DNA of 40,483 bases from Actinomycetota bacterium (GTDB lineage: Bacteria; Actinomycetota; Acidimicrobiia; IMCC26256; PALSA-555), in the NCBI GenBank assembly GCA_016870595.1, contig VGBI01000012.1, positions 1 to 40,483 on the forward strand, written 5' to 3'. The notes under the pieces are model-generated. The model did not search any database and was not told the origin of the DNA. It saw nothing but the letters and a program-made list of their open reading frames with translations. Positions within the stretch are counted from its first letter, which is position 1. Every line of letters starts with the position of its first letter. Position numbers and translations under genes: made by a program. Positions 1 to 7,611 of this stretch are shown piece after piece.

Positions 1-285
1 TGGCGGACCGCCTTCGCCACGCTGGCCGGGGCGTGGGCACCGGTCCAGCGCGTGCCCGAGCTCGTGCGCGACCCGCAGGTGGTCGCCAACGGCTACGTGC
101 AGGTGGTCTCCGACCAGGCCGGCCACTCGTTCGACCTCGTGGGCGCGCCCGCCCAGTTCGACGGGCAGGCGCACTCCCTCGGGCCCGCCCCCGAGCACGG
201 CGAGCACACCGACGAGGTGCTGCTCGACCTCGGCTACACCTGGGACGAGCTGGTCGAGCACAAGGTCGCCGGAACCATCACCTGA
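1..285 (+). CDS. CaiB/BaiF CoA-transferase, C-terminal fragment (5' end outside window)
   Basis: The frame is open from base 1 and ends at TGA 283-285, so only the last 94 residues are present. The fragment has the look of the C-terminal part of family III (CaiB/BaiF) CoA-transferases: a segment about a region carried over to the next residue (RDPQVVANGYV, the usual 'delayed product/variant' region before the closing domain), then an acidic stretch and the typical end LGYTWDEL. These enzymes move CoA between acids or racemise alpha-methylacyl-CoAs. The active-site aspartate lies upstream of the window and cannot be checked. A GTG at 52 is internal. It converges on the MFS gene at 328. Family assignment is fairly safe; substrate is unknown. 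Confidence 0.8.
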   Translation, partial: WRTAFATLAGAWAPVQRVPELVRDPQVVANGYVQVVSDQAGHSFDLVGAPAQFDGQAHSLGPAPEHGEHTDEVLLDLGYTWDELVEHKVAGTIT

Positions 286-323
286 CCGGCCCACCGGCAC
301 CATCACCTCACCGGCGGGCCCGG
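286..323. terminator. Imperfect hairpin between convergent genes
   Basis: Between two convergent stop codons lies CCGGCCCACCGG (286-297) and, 13 bases on, CCGGCGGGCCCGG (311-323). The inner arms CCCACCGG and CCGGCGGG pair at 7 of 8 positions. A GC-rich stem at this place could end transcription in both directions, but there is no T-tract. Confidence 0.35.
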
Positions 324-327
324 AAGG

Positions 328-1599
328 TCACGGGACCAGCGGCACCGCCAGTGTCTGCTCGATCAACGACTCGTCGAGGGGCCGCAGCCGGGCGTGGCGC
401 GACCAGGTGATGGCCGCGTAGCCCAGCAGCAGGAGCCCCGAGCCCACGATCACGACCCGCAGGTCGACGTGCTCGGCGATCTTCCCCTGGACCAGCGAGC
501 CGAGGGGGACCCCGAGCAGGAGCGACGACAGGTAGATCGCCATCACCCGGGCCCGGTACTCGTCCTCCACCCGGGCCTGCACTCCCGTGTTGAGCGAGGT
601 GGCGAGGAGCAGATAGGTGAGGCCCATGACGAACATGGCCGCCACGCCGACCCCGTAGACCGGCGCGAGCCCGAGCGCCATCACCCCGAGCGCGAGGCCC
701 AGGATGCCGACGCTCGCCACCACCGACCGCAGCATCCGGTCGGCGATGAACGCGATGACGACCGAGCCGGTCACCGCGCCGACCCCGAAGGCGGCGACGA
801 GGAGCCCGTAGGCCCCCCGGCCGACCGAGAACATCTCCTTGGCGATGGCCGGCGCGAGCTGGATCACCGAGGTGCCGAGCAGCGACACGATCCCGATCAT
901 GAAGATCGGCAGGAACAGCGAGGTCCGGCTCCGCACCAGTCGCCAGCCGTCGCGCAGGTGACCGAGCACGCTGCCCCCCGTCGCCGAGAAGACCTGCGTC
1001 CGGGGCTGCACGAAGGCCAGGGCGGCCAGCACCAGGAGGAACGACGCGGCGTTCATGAAGAACGCGGCCGAGGCCCCGAAGGCCTGGAGGACGATGCCGG
1101 CGATGGCCGGACCGAGGGCGCGCGCGCCCATGAACTGCATCGAGTTGAGGCGGACGGCGTCGACCAGCTCGCCGGGCTCCACCAGTTGGGTGACGAAGGC
1201 CTGCCAGGTCGTGATGTTGATGCCGGCGACCAAGCCCGAGAGGAAGACGATCCCGACGATGAGCCCGGGGGTTGCGATGCCCGACACCCAGGTCGCCCAC
1301 AGCGCGAACGCGGAGAGCATCATCACCGTCTGGGTCACGACGAGGATCCGCTTGCGCGAGTGCCGGTCGGCGTACGAGCCCCCGAACGGCCCGGCGATCA
1401 TCGCCGGGATGAAGTTCATGAACGCGGCGAAGCCGAGCCAGGCGGTGGACCGGGTCATCTGGTAGACGACGAACGGCACCGCGATCGTCTGCATCCAGCT
1501 CCCCGTGTTCGACACGAGGGCCGCGCTCCAGAAGACGGCGAAGTCCCGACGGCGCAGGACCCGGAAGGAGGTCCCCGACCGGCGTTCGGCGTCGCTCAC
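328..1599 (-). CDS. MFS transporter, EntS/DHA3-like exporter
   Basis: A 423-residue integral membrane protein with about twelve hydrophobic segments. Near residue 73 the loop after helix 2 has GGSYADRHSRKR, a form of MFS motif A (G-x3-D-R-x-G-R-[KR]). The general pattern (N-terminal FRVLRRRDFAVFW, QTIAVPFVVYQMT) fits the MFS_3/enterobactin-exporter-like family, which usually exports small molecules or drugs. The start is GTG at 1599, whose GTGA overlaps the TGA of the upstream SDR, so the two are probably translationally coupled; longer open frames upstream only read antisense to or across the SDR. It is the last gene of a three-gene minus-strand set with an amidohydrolase and an SDR. The substrate cannot be deduced; export of a product or toxic substrate of those enzymes is an inference. 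Confidence 0.9.
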   Translation of the reverse strand: MSDAERRSGTSFRVLRRRDFAVFWSAALVSNTGSWMQTIAVPFVVYQMTRSTAWLGFAAFMNFIPAMIAGPFGGSYADRHSRKRILVVTQTVMMLSAFALWATWVSGIATPGLIVGIVFLSGLVAGINITTWQAFVTQLVEPGELVDAVRLNSMQFMGARALGPAIAGIVLQAFGASAAFFMNAASFLLVLAALAFVQPRTQVFSATGGSVLGHLRDGWRLVRSRTSLFLPIFMIGIVSLLGTSVIQLAPAIAKEMFSVGRGAYGLLVAAFGVGAVTGSVVIAFIADRMLRSVVASVGILGLALGVMALGLAPVYGVGVAAMFVMGLTYLLLATSLNTGVQARVEDEYRARVMAIYLSSLLLGVPLGSLVQGKIAEHVDLRVVIVGSGLLLLGYAAITWSRHARLRPLDESLIEQTLAVPLVP

Positions 1600-2378
1600 C
1601 CGGCCTCGCCGGTCGCCGCCGACCGGAAGGGCCCCGCAGTCATCCCACCGTCGATCACGAACTCGGCGCCGGTGCAGTAGGACGCCGCGTCCGACGACAG
1701 CCAGGCCACCAGCTCGGCGACCTCCTCGGGGGTGCCCACCCGGCCGAGGGGCACGCCCTCGCCCAGCCGGGGGCGGACGTCGGCGCCCCCGAAGGCCTCG
1801 GGCGAGATCATGTAGGTGTCGATGGCGCCGGGGTGGAGCGAGTTCACCCGGATGCCGTCGCGCCCCAGCTCGAGGGCGGCGACCTTGGCCAGGCCCCGGA
1901 CCGCGAACTTGCCCGACGTGTACGCGGCGGAGCCCGCCGACCCGACCAGCCCGTTGACCGACGAGACCAGCGTGATCGCGCCCCCACCGCTCGCGCGGAT
2001 CAGCGGGATGCAGTGGTGCAGGGCCCGGTAGGTGCCGACCTGGTTGATCGCGATGACCCGCTCGTACTCGGCCGCCGGGGTGTCGGCGATGCGCTGGACC
2101 CGGGTGAACGTGGCGGCGTTGCTGACGAGCACGTGCAGGGCTCCCCACCGGTCGCGCACGTCGGCGACCGCGGCGGCCCAGTCGGCGTCGACACCGACGT
2201 CGAGGTGGCGGTAGACCGCAGCCGGGCCGATCGCCTCGGCCACGGCGCGACCCTCGTCGTCGAGCACGTCGCCGAGCAGCACCCGGGCACCCTCACGCGC
2301 GAACAGCCGCGCCTCGGCCGCGCCCTGACCCCGGGCCGCGCCCGTGACCAGGGCGACCTTGCCGTCGAGTCGACCCAC
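1596..2378 (-). CDS. Short-chain dehydrogenase/reductase (SDR), classical type
   Basis: 260 residues, the usual length of classical SDRs. Visible motifs are the nucleotide-binding TGAARGQG (residues 12-19), D37 at the end of the second strand (suggesting NAD(H) preference), SNAA at 86-89 in place of NNAG, catalytic Ser in LVSS (about 140) and YTSGK at 153-157. The start GTG 2378 (VGRLDGKV) is chosen because homology to SDRs begins there; the preceding 58 codons overlap the amidohydrolase in another frame. It begins 5 bp after the amidohydrolase stop and ends in a GTGA overlap with the MFS gene. It probably oxidises or reduces a secondary alcohol/ketone; substrate unknown. Confidence 0.92.
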   Translation of the reverse strand: MGRLDGKVALVTGAARGQGAAEARLFAREGARVLLGDVLDDEGRAVAEAIGPAAVYRHLDVGVDADWAAAVADVRDRWGALHVLVSNAATFTRVQRIADTPAAEYERVIAINQVGTYRALHHCIPLIRASGGGAITLVSSVNGLVGSAGSAAYTSGKFAVRGLAKVAALELGRDGIRVNSLHPGAIDTYMISPEAFGGADVRPRLGEGVPLGRVGTPEEVAELVAWLSSDAASYCTGAEFVIDGGMTAGPFRSAATGEAG

Positions 2379-2383
2379 CGGGC

Positions 2384-3577
2384 TCAGCGGTCCGGGAGCC
2401 GGTCGGGGACGTGGTCGAGCTTGTACAGGCGCTTGCAGTTGTCGTGCAGCATCTTCTTGACCTCGGCCCGGGGCACCCCGCGGAAGTTGCGTTCGATCGT
2501 CAACCGGCTGTTCGGCCAGTCGCAACCCGAGTGCGGGTAGTCGCTCGACCACATGAGGTGATCGACGTTGAGGCGGTGCCGCAGGTCCATGCCGACGGTG
2601 TCGACCATGAACGACGCCCAGAAGTTGCGGTGGAAGATCCGGCTCGGGGTCACCTGCATGTCGGTGCCGTTGGTGAAGAAGCGGTACCGGTAGAACATGT
2701 CGTCGACCTGCTCGAGCAGGGTGGGGATCCAGCCGATGTTCGACTCCACCAGCAGCAGGTCGACCTCGGTGAAGCGCTCGAACACTCCCGAGAACAGCAG
2801 TTGGCAGACCACCGGGAGCGTCTGGGAGCCCGACTTGGTCGCACCGGCGGCGCCCATGAACTGCTTGACGTCCATGGGGGGCGGTTTCGCCGCCGCCGCG
2901 GTGCCGAGGTTGGGCAGGAAGCTGCCGATGTGCACGGCGACCGGGGTGCGGGAGTCCTGGACCAGGTGCCAGAACGGCTCGTCCTCGGGCAGCGGCGTGA
3001 GCCCGCCGTTGGGGAACGACGAGATCACCACGCCGCGGTGGTCGAGGTCGAGCACCCGCTTGGTCTCGTCGACCATGTCCTGCACGCCGGTGGTGGGCAG
3101 GATCGCCTGTCCGACGAGGCGCCCGTCGGAGTCTGCGCAGAACTCGGCCAGCCAGTCGTTGTAGGCCCGCACGCAGGCGAGCTGCAGCTCGCGGTCGGAG
3201 CCGTAGACCTTGGCCCCGAACAGGGTGACGCTGGGGTACAGCACCTGGAGCCAGATGCCGTCGAGGTCCATGTCGGCGAGGCGGGCGTCGGTGTCGAAGC
3301 TGCCCGGCCGCATTGTCTCGTAGCGCCCACCCACCGGGGCGTAGTCGAGGAACGACCGGCCCGCCGTGGCGGTCAGCCCCACCGGCCGGATGCTCTCCCC
3401 GTCGTTGAAGGACCAGTGGTCACCGTCGTCGCGGCGCACCACCTTGGGGGCCCGGTCCCGCAGCGCCGCCGGGACCCGGGTCGTCCAGGTGTCGGGCGGT
3501 TCGTTGACGTGGGCGTCGCAGTCGAGGATCGGGTAGTCGATCGAGGCGGCGTCGTGGAAGAGGGTTTCGGAGTCCAT
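2384..3577 (-). CDS. Amidohydrolase-2 family protein (PF04909-like)
   Basis: 397 residues. The N-terminus has DCDAHVNEP (19-27), matching the first metal-binding strand of amidohydrolase-2 proteins but with one His rather than HxH. Further on come a VAVHIG strand, a segment IGWIPTLLEQVDDMF and WSSDYPHSG, whose Asp is the expected metal ligand. The family covers metal-dependent decarboxylases and hydrolases (ACMSD-like). ATG 3577 is preferred over an in-frame GTG at 3595 because a 14-bp palindrome occupies the space just upstream, but no good Shine-Dalgarno sequence is present for either. First gene of the amidohydrolase-SDR-MFS set. A second member of the same family lies at 13471-14652. Proteins of this type are common beside acyl-CoA catabolism genes in actinobacteria; the substrate is not known. 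Confidence 0.9.
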   Translation of the reverse strand: MDSETLFHDAASIDYPILDCDAHVNEPPDTWTTRVPAALRDRAPKVVRRDDGDHWSFNDGESIRPVGLTATAGRSFLDYAPVGGRYETMRPGSFDTDARLADMDLDGIWLQVLYPSVTLFGAKVYGSDRELQLACVRAYNDWLAEFCADSDGRLVGQAILPTTGVQDMVDETKRVLDLDHRGVVISSFPNGGLTPLPEDEPFWHLVQDSRTPVAVHIGSFLPNLGTAAAAKPPPMDVKQFMGAAGATKSGSQTLPVVCQLLFSGVFERFTEVDLLLVESNIGWIPTLLEQVDDMFYRYRFFTNGTDMQVTPSRIFHRNFWASFMVDTVGMDLRHRLNVDHLMWSSDYPHSGCDWPNSRLTIERNFRGVPRAEVKKMLHDNCKRLYKLDHVPDRLPDR

Positions 3578-3580
3578 ACC

Positions 3581-3594
3581 TGACAACCGTGTCA
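3581..3594. promoter_or_regulatory. Palindrome TGACAACCGTGTCA, candidate operator
   Basis: TGACA and TGTCA arms separated by ACCG lie 3-16 bases upstream of the ATG of the amidohydrolase gene. The position would let a bound repressor block transcription or translation of the downstream three-gene set. No matching regulator gene is in the window. Confidence 0.35.
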
Positions 3595-3641
3595 CCCCGG
3601 GCGGGTCCGTGCAAGCACCGGGGCGCTCAGGCCCGTGGGCA

Positions 3642-4697
3642 TCAGCCGGGGAAGACCGCGACCGGACCGGCCACCGTGCACCCGACCGTCGCCCCCGGCT
3701 CGGGCAGGGCCCAGGAGCCGACCCGGGCCCGCACCGGGTTGGCCAGGCCGTCGACGGCGAGGTCCACCAGGGCGTCGGGACCGAGGAACGTCCGTCCCAC
3801 CACCCGGGCCGGGACCCCGGTGCCCGTCGACGCGAGCACGAGCTGCTCGGGCCGCACCAGCACGGTCACCGGGCCGACGTACGGGCCTGGTCCGGCCGGG
3901 ACGAGGACCCCGAGCGGGGTGTCGATCCCGCCCGGCCCGCCCGGCCCGCCGGCTCTCGCGTCGGCCCGTCCGGCCACGACCACCGCCTCGCCGACGAACC
4001 GGGCGACCTCGAGGCTCACCGGCTCCCGGTACAGCCGGACCGGATCGGCGTGCTGGACCACGCGGCCGCCGAGCAGGACTCCCACGAAGTCGGCCACCGA
4101 GAGGGCCTCCTGCTGGTCGTGGGTGACGAGCACGGCGGTCGCCCCGGCCCGGCGCAGCACCTCGCACACCTCGGCCCGCACCTGGGCCCGCAGCCCGGCG
4201 TCGAGCGCGGAGAACGGCTCGTCGAGCAGCACGAGGTCGGGCCGGGGGGCCAGCGCGCGGGCCAGGGCGACCCGCTGCTGCATGCCCCCCGACAGCTCGT
4301 CGGGCCGGGCCCGCTCGGTGCCGGACAGGCCGACGAGCTCGAGGCACTCGGCCACCCGCTCGACCCGGCCGGCCCGGGCCAGCCCGAACCCTACGTTCGC
4401 GCCGACCGAGAGGTGCGGAAAGAGCGCGCCCTCCTGGGGCACGACCCCGACCCGGCGCCGGTGCGGCGGGACCGGGCGCCCCGCCCCGTCGACCACCTGG
4501 CCCCGGATCGCCACGGTGCCGGCGTCGGCGGTCTCGAACCCGGCCACGATGCGCAGCAGGGTGGTCTTGCCCTCCCCCGACGGCCCGAGGATCGCGGTGA
4601 TCGTCCCGGGCTCGACCTCGAGGTCGATGCCATCGAGCACCGTCCGACCTCCGAAGGCCTTGGTGACCCCGGTGCACGCGAGCGCGCGGTCAGTCAT
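3642..4697 (-). CDS. fbpC: Ferric iron ABC transporter, ATP-binding protein (FbpC-like)
   Basis: 351 residues. It has Walker A GPSGEGKTT (38-46), Q-loop PQEG (87-90), signature LSGGMQQR (135-142), Walker B LVLLDEP (155-161), D-loop SALD and H-loop VTHD (191-194). After residue about 230 there is a TOBE-like C-terminal domain (VTVLVRPEQL) typical of FbpC/PotA-type ATPases. The Walker A Glu (usually Ser or Cys) is ordinary for this subfamily. It hydrolyses ATP to drive the fused permease encoded directly upstream. The ATG at 4697 lies in the last copy of a 25-bp tandem repeat that fills the space after the permease stop, so this start has three upstream duplicates (4722, 4747, 4772) that each run into a stop after ten codons. 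Iron as substrate is inferred from the binding protein and the DtxR-like box. Confidence 0.92.
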   Translation of the reverse strand: MTDRALACTGVTKAFGGRTVLDGIDLEVEPGTITAILGPSGEGKTTLLRIVAGFETADAGTVAIRGQVVDGAGRPVPPHRRRVGVVPQEGALFPHLSVGANVGFGLARAGRVERVAECLELVGLSGTERARPDELSGGMQQRVALARALAPRPDLVLLDEPFSALDAGLRAQVRAEVCEVLRRAGATAVLVTHDQQEALSVADFVGVLLGGRVVQHADPVRLYREPVSLEVARFVGEAVVVAGRADARAGGPGGPGGIDTPLGVLVPAGPGPYVGPVTVLVRPEQLVLASTGTGVPARVVGRTFLGPDALVDLAVDGLANPVRARVGSWALPEPGATVGCTVAGPVAVFPG

Positions 4698-4797
4698 GGC
4701 GCGCCCGCGCGCGGTCAGTCATGGCGCGCCCGCGCGCGGTCAGTCATGGCGCGCCCGCGCGCGGTCAGTCATGGCGCGCCCGCGCGTGATCAGTCAC
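4691..4797 (-). repeat. 25-bp tandem repeat (four copies plus partial) carrying repeated start/stop signals
   Basis: CAGTCATGGC recurs at 4691, 4716, 4741 and 4766, with a diverged copy CAGTCACGGT at 4791: an exact 25-bp period. On the minus strand every copy contains ATGACTGACCGCGCG, the start of the FbpC gene. Because 25 is not a multiple of three, starts at 4797 (GTG), 4772, 4747 and 4722 each open a ten-codon frame (MTDRARARHD or a close variant) whose TGA lies in the next copy's ATGACTGA. The permease stop (4790-4792) sits in the diverged fifth copy, so the array lies between the permease stop and the true ATPase start. Confidence 0.95.
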
Positions 4798-6367
4798 GGT
4801 GCTCCTCGAGCCGGGCGCCCGCGTCGACGACGAATCGGGAGAGCAGGGCGGTGGGGATCGCAGCGAAGCAGACCAACGCGACCACGTAGGGCGCACCCGC
4901 GGCGTAGTTGCTCTCCGAGGTGAACGTCCACAGCCGGGTGGCCAGGGTGTCGAGTCCGGTCGGACGGAGCAGCAGCGTGGCCGGCAGCTCCTTCATCGCG
5001 GTCACGAACACCAACGCGGCGCCTCCGGCGAGCGCCGGCGCCGCCTGGGGCAGGGTCACCCGAGCCAGCACCTGCCCGGGCCGCCGCCCGAGCGAGCGGG
5101 CGACCTCCTCCTGGGCCACCGGCGTCTGCTCGACCCCGGTCCGGACCGTACCGATCGCGAGCGACAAGAAGAGGACCACGTACGCGAGGATGAGCAGCGG
5201 GACCTCCTGGTACACCGGGCGCAACACGGTGACCCCCACGTAGACGAGTGCGATCGCGACCACGATCCCGGGGAGGGCGTGGGCCACGTACGTGGACCGC
5301 TCGAGCCCGGCGGTGAGGCGCGAACGGTACCGCGCGACGAGGACGCCGACCGGGATGGCCAGGACCAGCGTGGCGGCTGCCGCGAGCAGCGACCACCACA
5401 GCGTGTGCCCGAGCGCATCGGCGACCTCACCCCACGGCACCGTGCGGTCGAGCGCCTCCCGGGTCCAGTACAGGAAGCGCCACATGGGGAACCCGATGCC
5501 GAGCGCGAACACCGCAACGAGGAACGCGACCGCGATCGGGCGACCGCCCCGCAACGCGACCGGATACTGGCGTCGGGGCGCCCCCGATCCGATCCGGGCG
5601 TAGGCGGGTCGCCCGCGGACCCACGCCTCGGCCACCACGACGAGCGCGGCCACGAACACCAGCGCGAGGCCGAGCACGGCCGCCCGCGTCGGGTCGAAGC
5701 CGGCGTTGTACGCGCCGTAGATGACGAACGTGAACACCTCGTAGCGGAACAGCGCCGGGGCCCCAAAGTCCGAGAGGGCGTACAGCGCCACGAGCAGCGC
5801 ACCCGACGCGACGGCTGGGCGGACCTGGCGCAGGGTCAGCGTCACCGCGACCCGGGCCGGGTGCTGGCCGAGCGAGCGGGCGACCTCCTCCTGGGCCGGA
5901 TCGAGCCGACGCAGCGCCGCTGCGACCGGGAGGTACACGTACGGGTAGGCGACCAGGGTCAGCACCAACACGGTTCCCGGGAACGGGGCCATCGCCGGCC
6001 GCCACGAGAGCCATGCGTAGGCCGCGGCGTAGGAGGGCATGGCGAGCGGGAGCACGACGAGGACCGACCAGAGGCGGCGCCCGGGGACGTCGCTGCGGAC
6101 GACGAGCCAGGCGGCGGCGACCCCGATCACCGAGGCGAGCACGGTGACGGTCCCGGCCAGCACGACGCTGCGCCACAGCAGCGCAACGGTCCGACGCTGG
6201 GCCAGCTCGCCGACCGCCGCCGACCAGCCGAGGCTCCCGGCCCGGTCGACCAGGTAGACGAGCGGCAGGACCGCGACGACCACCGCGACGAGGGCCCCGA
6301 GCACCAGCACGACGGGGGGGCGGCGACGGAGCGGCCCGCGCGGGGCCACCACCGCGACTCCGGTCAC
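4790..6367 (-). CDS. fbpB: Ferric iron ABC transporter, fused permease (FbpB-like)
   Basis: 525 residues forming two permease halves, as in FbpB/SfuB/CysTW-type iron transporters. About twelve hydrophobic segments are visible, starting at residues 17-40. Each half has an EAA loop that contacts the ATPase: EEVARSLGQHPARV in the first half and EEVARSLGRRPGQV in the second. It forms the membrane channel for ferric iron delivered by the binding protein encoded upstream. GTG at 6367 is the start, overlapping the TGA of the binding-protein gene by four bases (GTGA). The gene ends in LEEHRD followed by a TGA inside the 25-bp repeat array that leads to the ATPase gene. The substrate is inferred from its neighbours. 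Confidence 0.92.
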   Translation of the reverse strand: MTGVAVVAPRGPLRRRPPVVLVLGALVAVVVAVLPLVYLVDRAGSLGWSAAVGELAQRRTVALLWRSVVLAGTVTVLASVIGVAAAWLVVRSDVPGRRLWSVLVVLPLAMPSYAAAYAWLSWRPAMAPFPGTVLVLTLVAYPYVYLPVAAALRRLDPAQEEVARSLGQHPARVAVTLTLRQVRPAVASGALLVALYALSDFGAPALFRYEVFTFVIYGAYNAGFDPTRAAVLGLALVFVAALVVVAEAWVRGRPAYARIGSGAPRRQYPVALRGGRPIAVAFLVAVFALGIGFPMWRFLYWTREALDRTVPWGEVADALGHTLWWSLLAAAATLVLAIPVGVLVARYRSRLTAGLERSTYVAHALPGIVVAIALVYVGVTVLRPVYQEVPLLILAYVVLFLSLAIGTVRTGVEQTPVAQEEVARSLGRRPGQVLARVTLPQAAPALAGGAALVFVTAMKELPATLLLRPTGLDTLATRLWTFTSESNYAAGAPYVVALVCFAAIPTALLSRFVVDAGARLEEHRD

Positions 6368-7431
6368 CGCGTGAGGAGCCCCGTCTCGGCCAGGAGCTCC
6401 TGGGTCGCGGCGAGGGAGTCCAGATCGGACAGGTCGAGCGCCGGCGCCCGCAGCTTGGCGAGACTCGGCAACCGCACCGAGGGCTGGACGCCCGCAGCGA
6501 GCGGATATTCATAGGTGCTGTCGGCGAAGTACGCCTGACCTCTCTCCGAGAGCAGGTAGTCGACGAAGGCCTGTGCGGCCTTCTTGTTCGTCGAGGACTT
6601 CAGCACACCCACCCCGGCGACGTTGACCAGCCCACCCGGGTCCCCCGGCGCCATGAACTGGTTGCGCGCCACCACCGACGCCTCCCCCACCTGCACGATC
6701 TTCTGCCACAGGTAGTAGTGGTTGACCAGGCCCATCCAGATCTGTCCGGCATCGACGGCGTCACGGATCGCTGCGTTGCTCGCGTACGCCTTCGGCTCGT
6801 TGGCCGCGAACGCCCGCAGCCACTTCTCGGCCTTGCGCTCGCCCCGCAGGACCCGCAGACCGCTGACGAAGGACTGCCACGACGCATTGGTCGGCGCGTA
6901 CCCGACCTTCCCCTTGTAGCGGGGATCGACGACCTCGTCGATCGTGGTGGGGGGATCGGGCAGCAACTTCGGGTTGTACACGAGGACCCGGACCCGACCG
7001 CTGGTCCCGACCCAGGTGCCGTCGTCGGCCCGGTACTCCGGTGCGACCGCGTTGCGACTCCGGGCCGGCAGCTTCGCCAGGAGCTTGGCGTTCGTCAGCG
7101 CGCCGAGCGCGCCGGCGTCCTGGGACACGAAGACGTCGGCGGGGCTGGCGCCTCCCTCCGTCAGCATCTGCGAAGCCAGGGCACCGCTGTCGCCGTAGCG
7201 GACCTGCACCGCGATGCCGGTGTCCCGGGTGAACTGGTCGAACAACGGCTTGATCAACGCTTCGTTGCGGCCGCTGTAGACGGTGATCGAGTCCCCGGGG
7301 GCGGCTCCGGCCGGCCCGGCGACGAGCCCGGCGACCAACCCCGCGACCAGCCCGACGACGAGGGCGGCCCGCCCGACCCGCCCGGCTCCGCCGACCCGCC
7401 CGGATCCGCCGCCGCCCGCCCGTGCCGTCAC
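6364..7431 (-). CDS. fbpA: Ferric iron ABC transporter, substrate-binding protein (FbpA/FutA-like)
   Basis: 355 residues. A Sec-type signal peptide is visible: a glycine/arginine-rich n-region, a hydrophobic core with GLVAG repeats (residues 23-38) and likely cleavage after AGA-A near 43-44. There is no lipobox. The mature protein begins ITVYSGRNE (49-57), a hallmark of the FutA/FbpA family, and carries NHYYLW (237-242), whose paired tyrosines bind Fe(III) in this family; EYPL follows near residue 309. It would capture ferric iron outside the membrane and hand it to the permease. GTG at 7431 is preceded by a G-rich tract (GCGGGGGG). The promoter region contains a DtxR/IdeR-like box, so iron repression is expected. 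First gene of a three-gene operon. Confidence 0.93.
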   Translation of the reverse strand: MTARAGGGGSGRVGGAGRVGRAALVVGLVAGLVAGLVAGPAGAAPGDSITVYSGRNEALIKPLFDQFTRDTGIAVQVRYGDSGALASQMLTEGGASPADVFVSQDAGALGALTNAKLLAKLPARSRNAVAPEYRADDGTWVGTSGRVRVLVYNPKLLPDPPTTIDEVVDPRYKGKVGYAPTNASWQSFVSGLRVLRGERKAEKWLRAFAANEPKAYASNAAIRDAVDAGQIWMGLVNHYYLWQKIVQVGEASVVARNQFMAPGDPGGLVNVAGVGVLKSSTNKKAAQAFVDYLLSERGQAYFADSTYEYPLAAGVQPSVRLPSLAKLRAPALDLSDLDSLAATQELLAETGLLTR

Positions 7432-7463
7432 CTTGCCCCCCGCTTTCCGAGATCCCCGGTTAC

Positions 7464-7482
7464 TAAGGGCAGCCTAACTTGA
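7464..7482 (-). promoter_or_regulatory. DtxR/IdeR-like iron box overlapping the fbpABC promoter
   Basis: Read on the minus strand the 19 bases match the DtxR/IdeR consensus TTAGGTTAGGCTAACCTAA at 14 positions, including the run GTTAGGCT. The same run contains a possible -10 (TAGGCT, 7476-7471); TTGCTG at 7499-7494 could be the -35 with a 17-bp spacer. Transcription would start near 7464, about 33 bases before the GTG of the binding-protein gene, so a bound repressor would cover the -10. Confidence 0.7.
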
Positions 7483-7611
7483 GATGACCGACGCAGCAAC
7501 CCGGGGCGGGCCCCGGCGGCCACCGACGCACTAGAACGGGGCGGGAGCGCGGCCTCGGCACCGACCGCCCGCCCGCCCGCACGCCCGACCGAGCGCTCCA
7601 GGGGGATCGCC

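Noticed and set aside
3592-4677. Second frame within the ATPase gene (361 codons)
   Set aside because: Arg/Gly-rich out-of-frame shadow; ABC motifs are all in the other frame.
4691-4797. CRISPR array from 25-bp repeats
   Set aside because: The copies are directly adjacent with no spacers and there are no cas genes; they carry start codons of fbpC.
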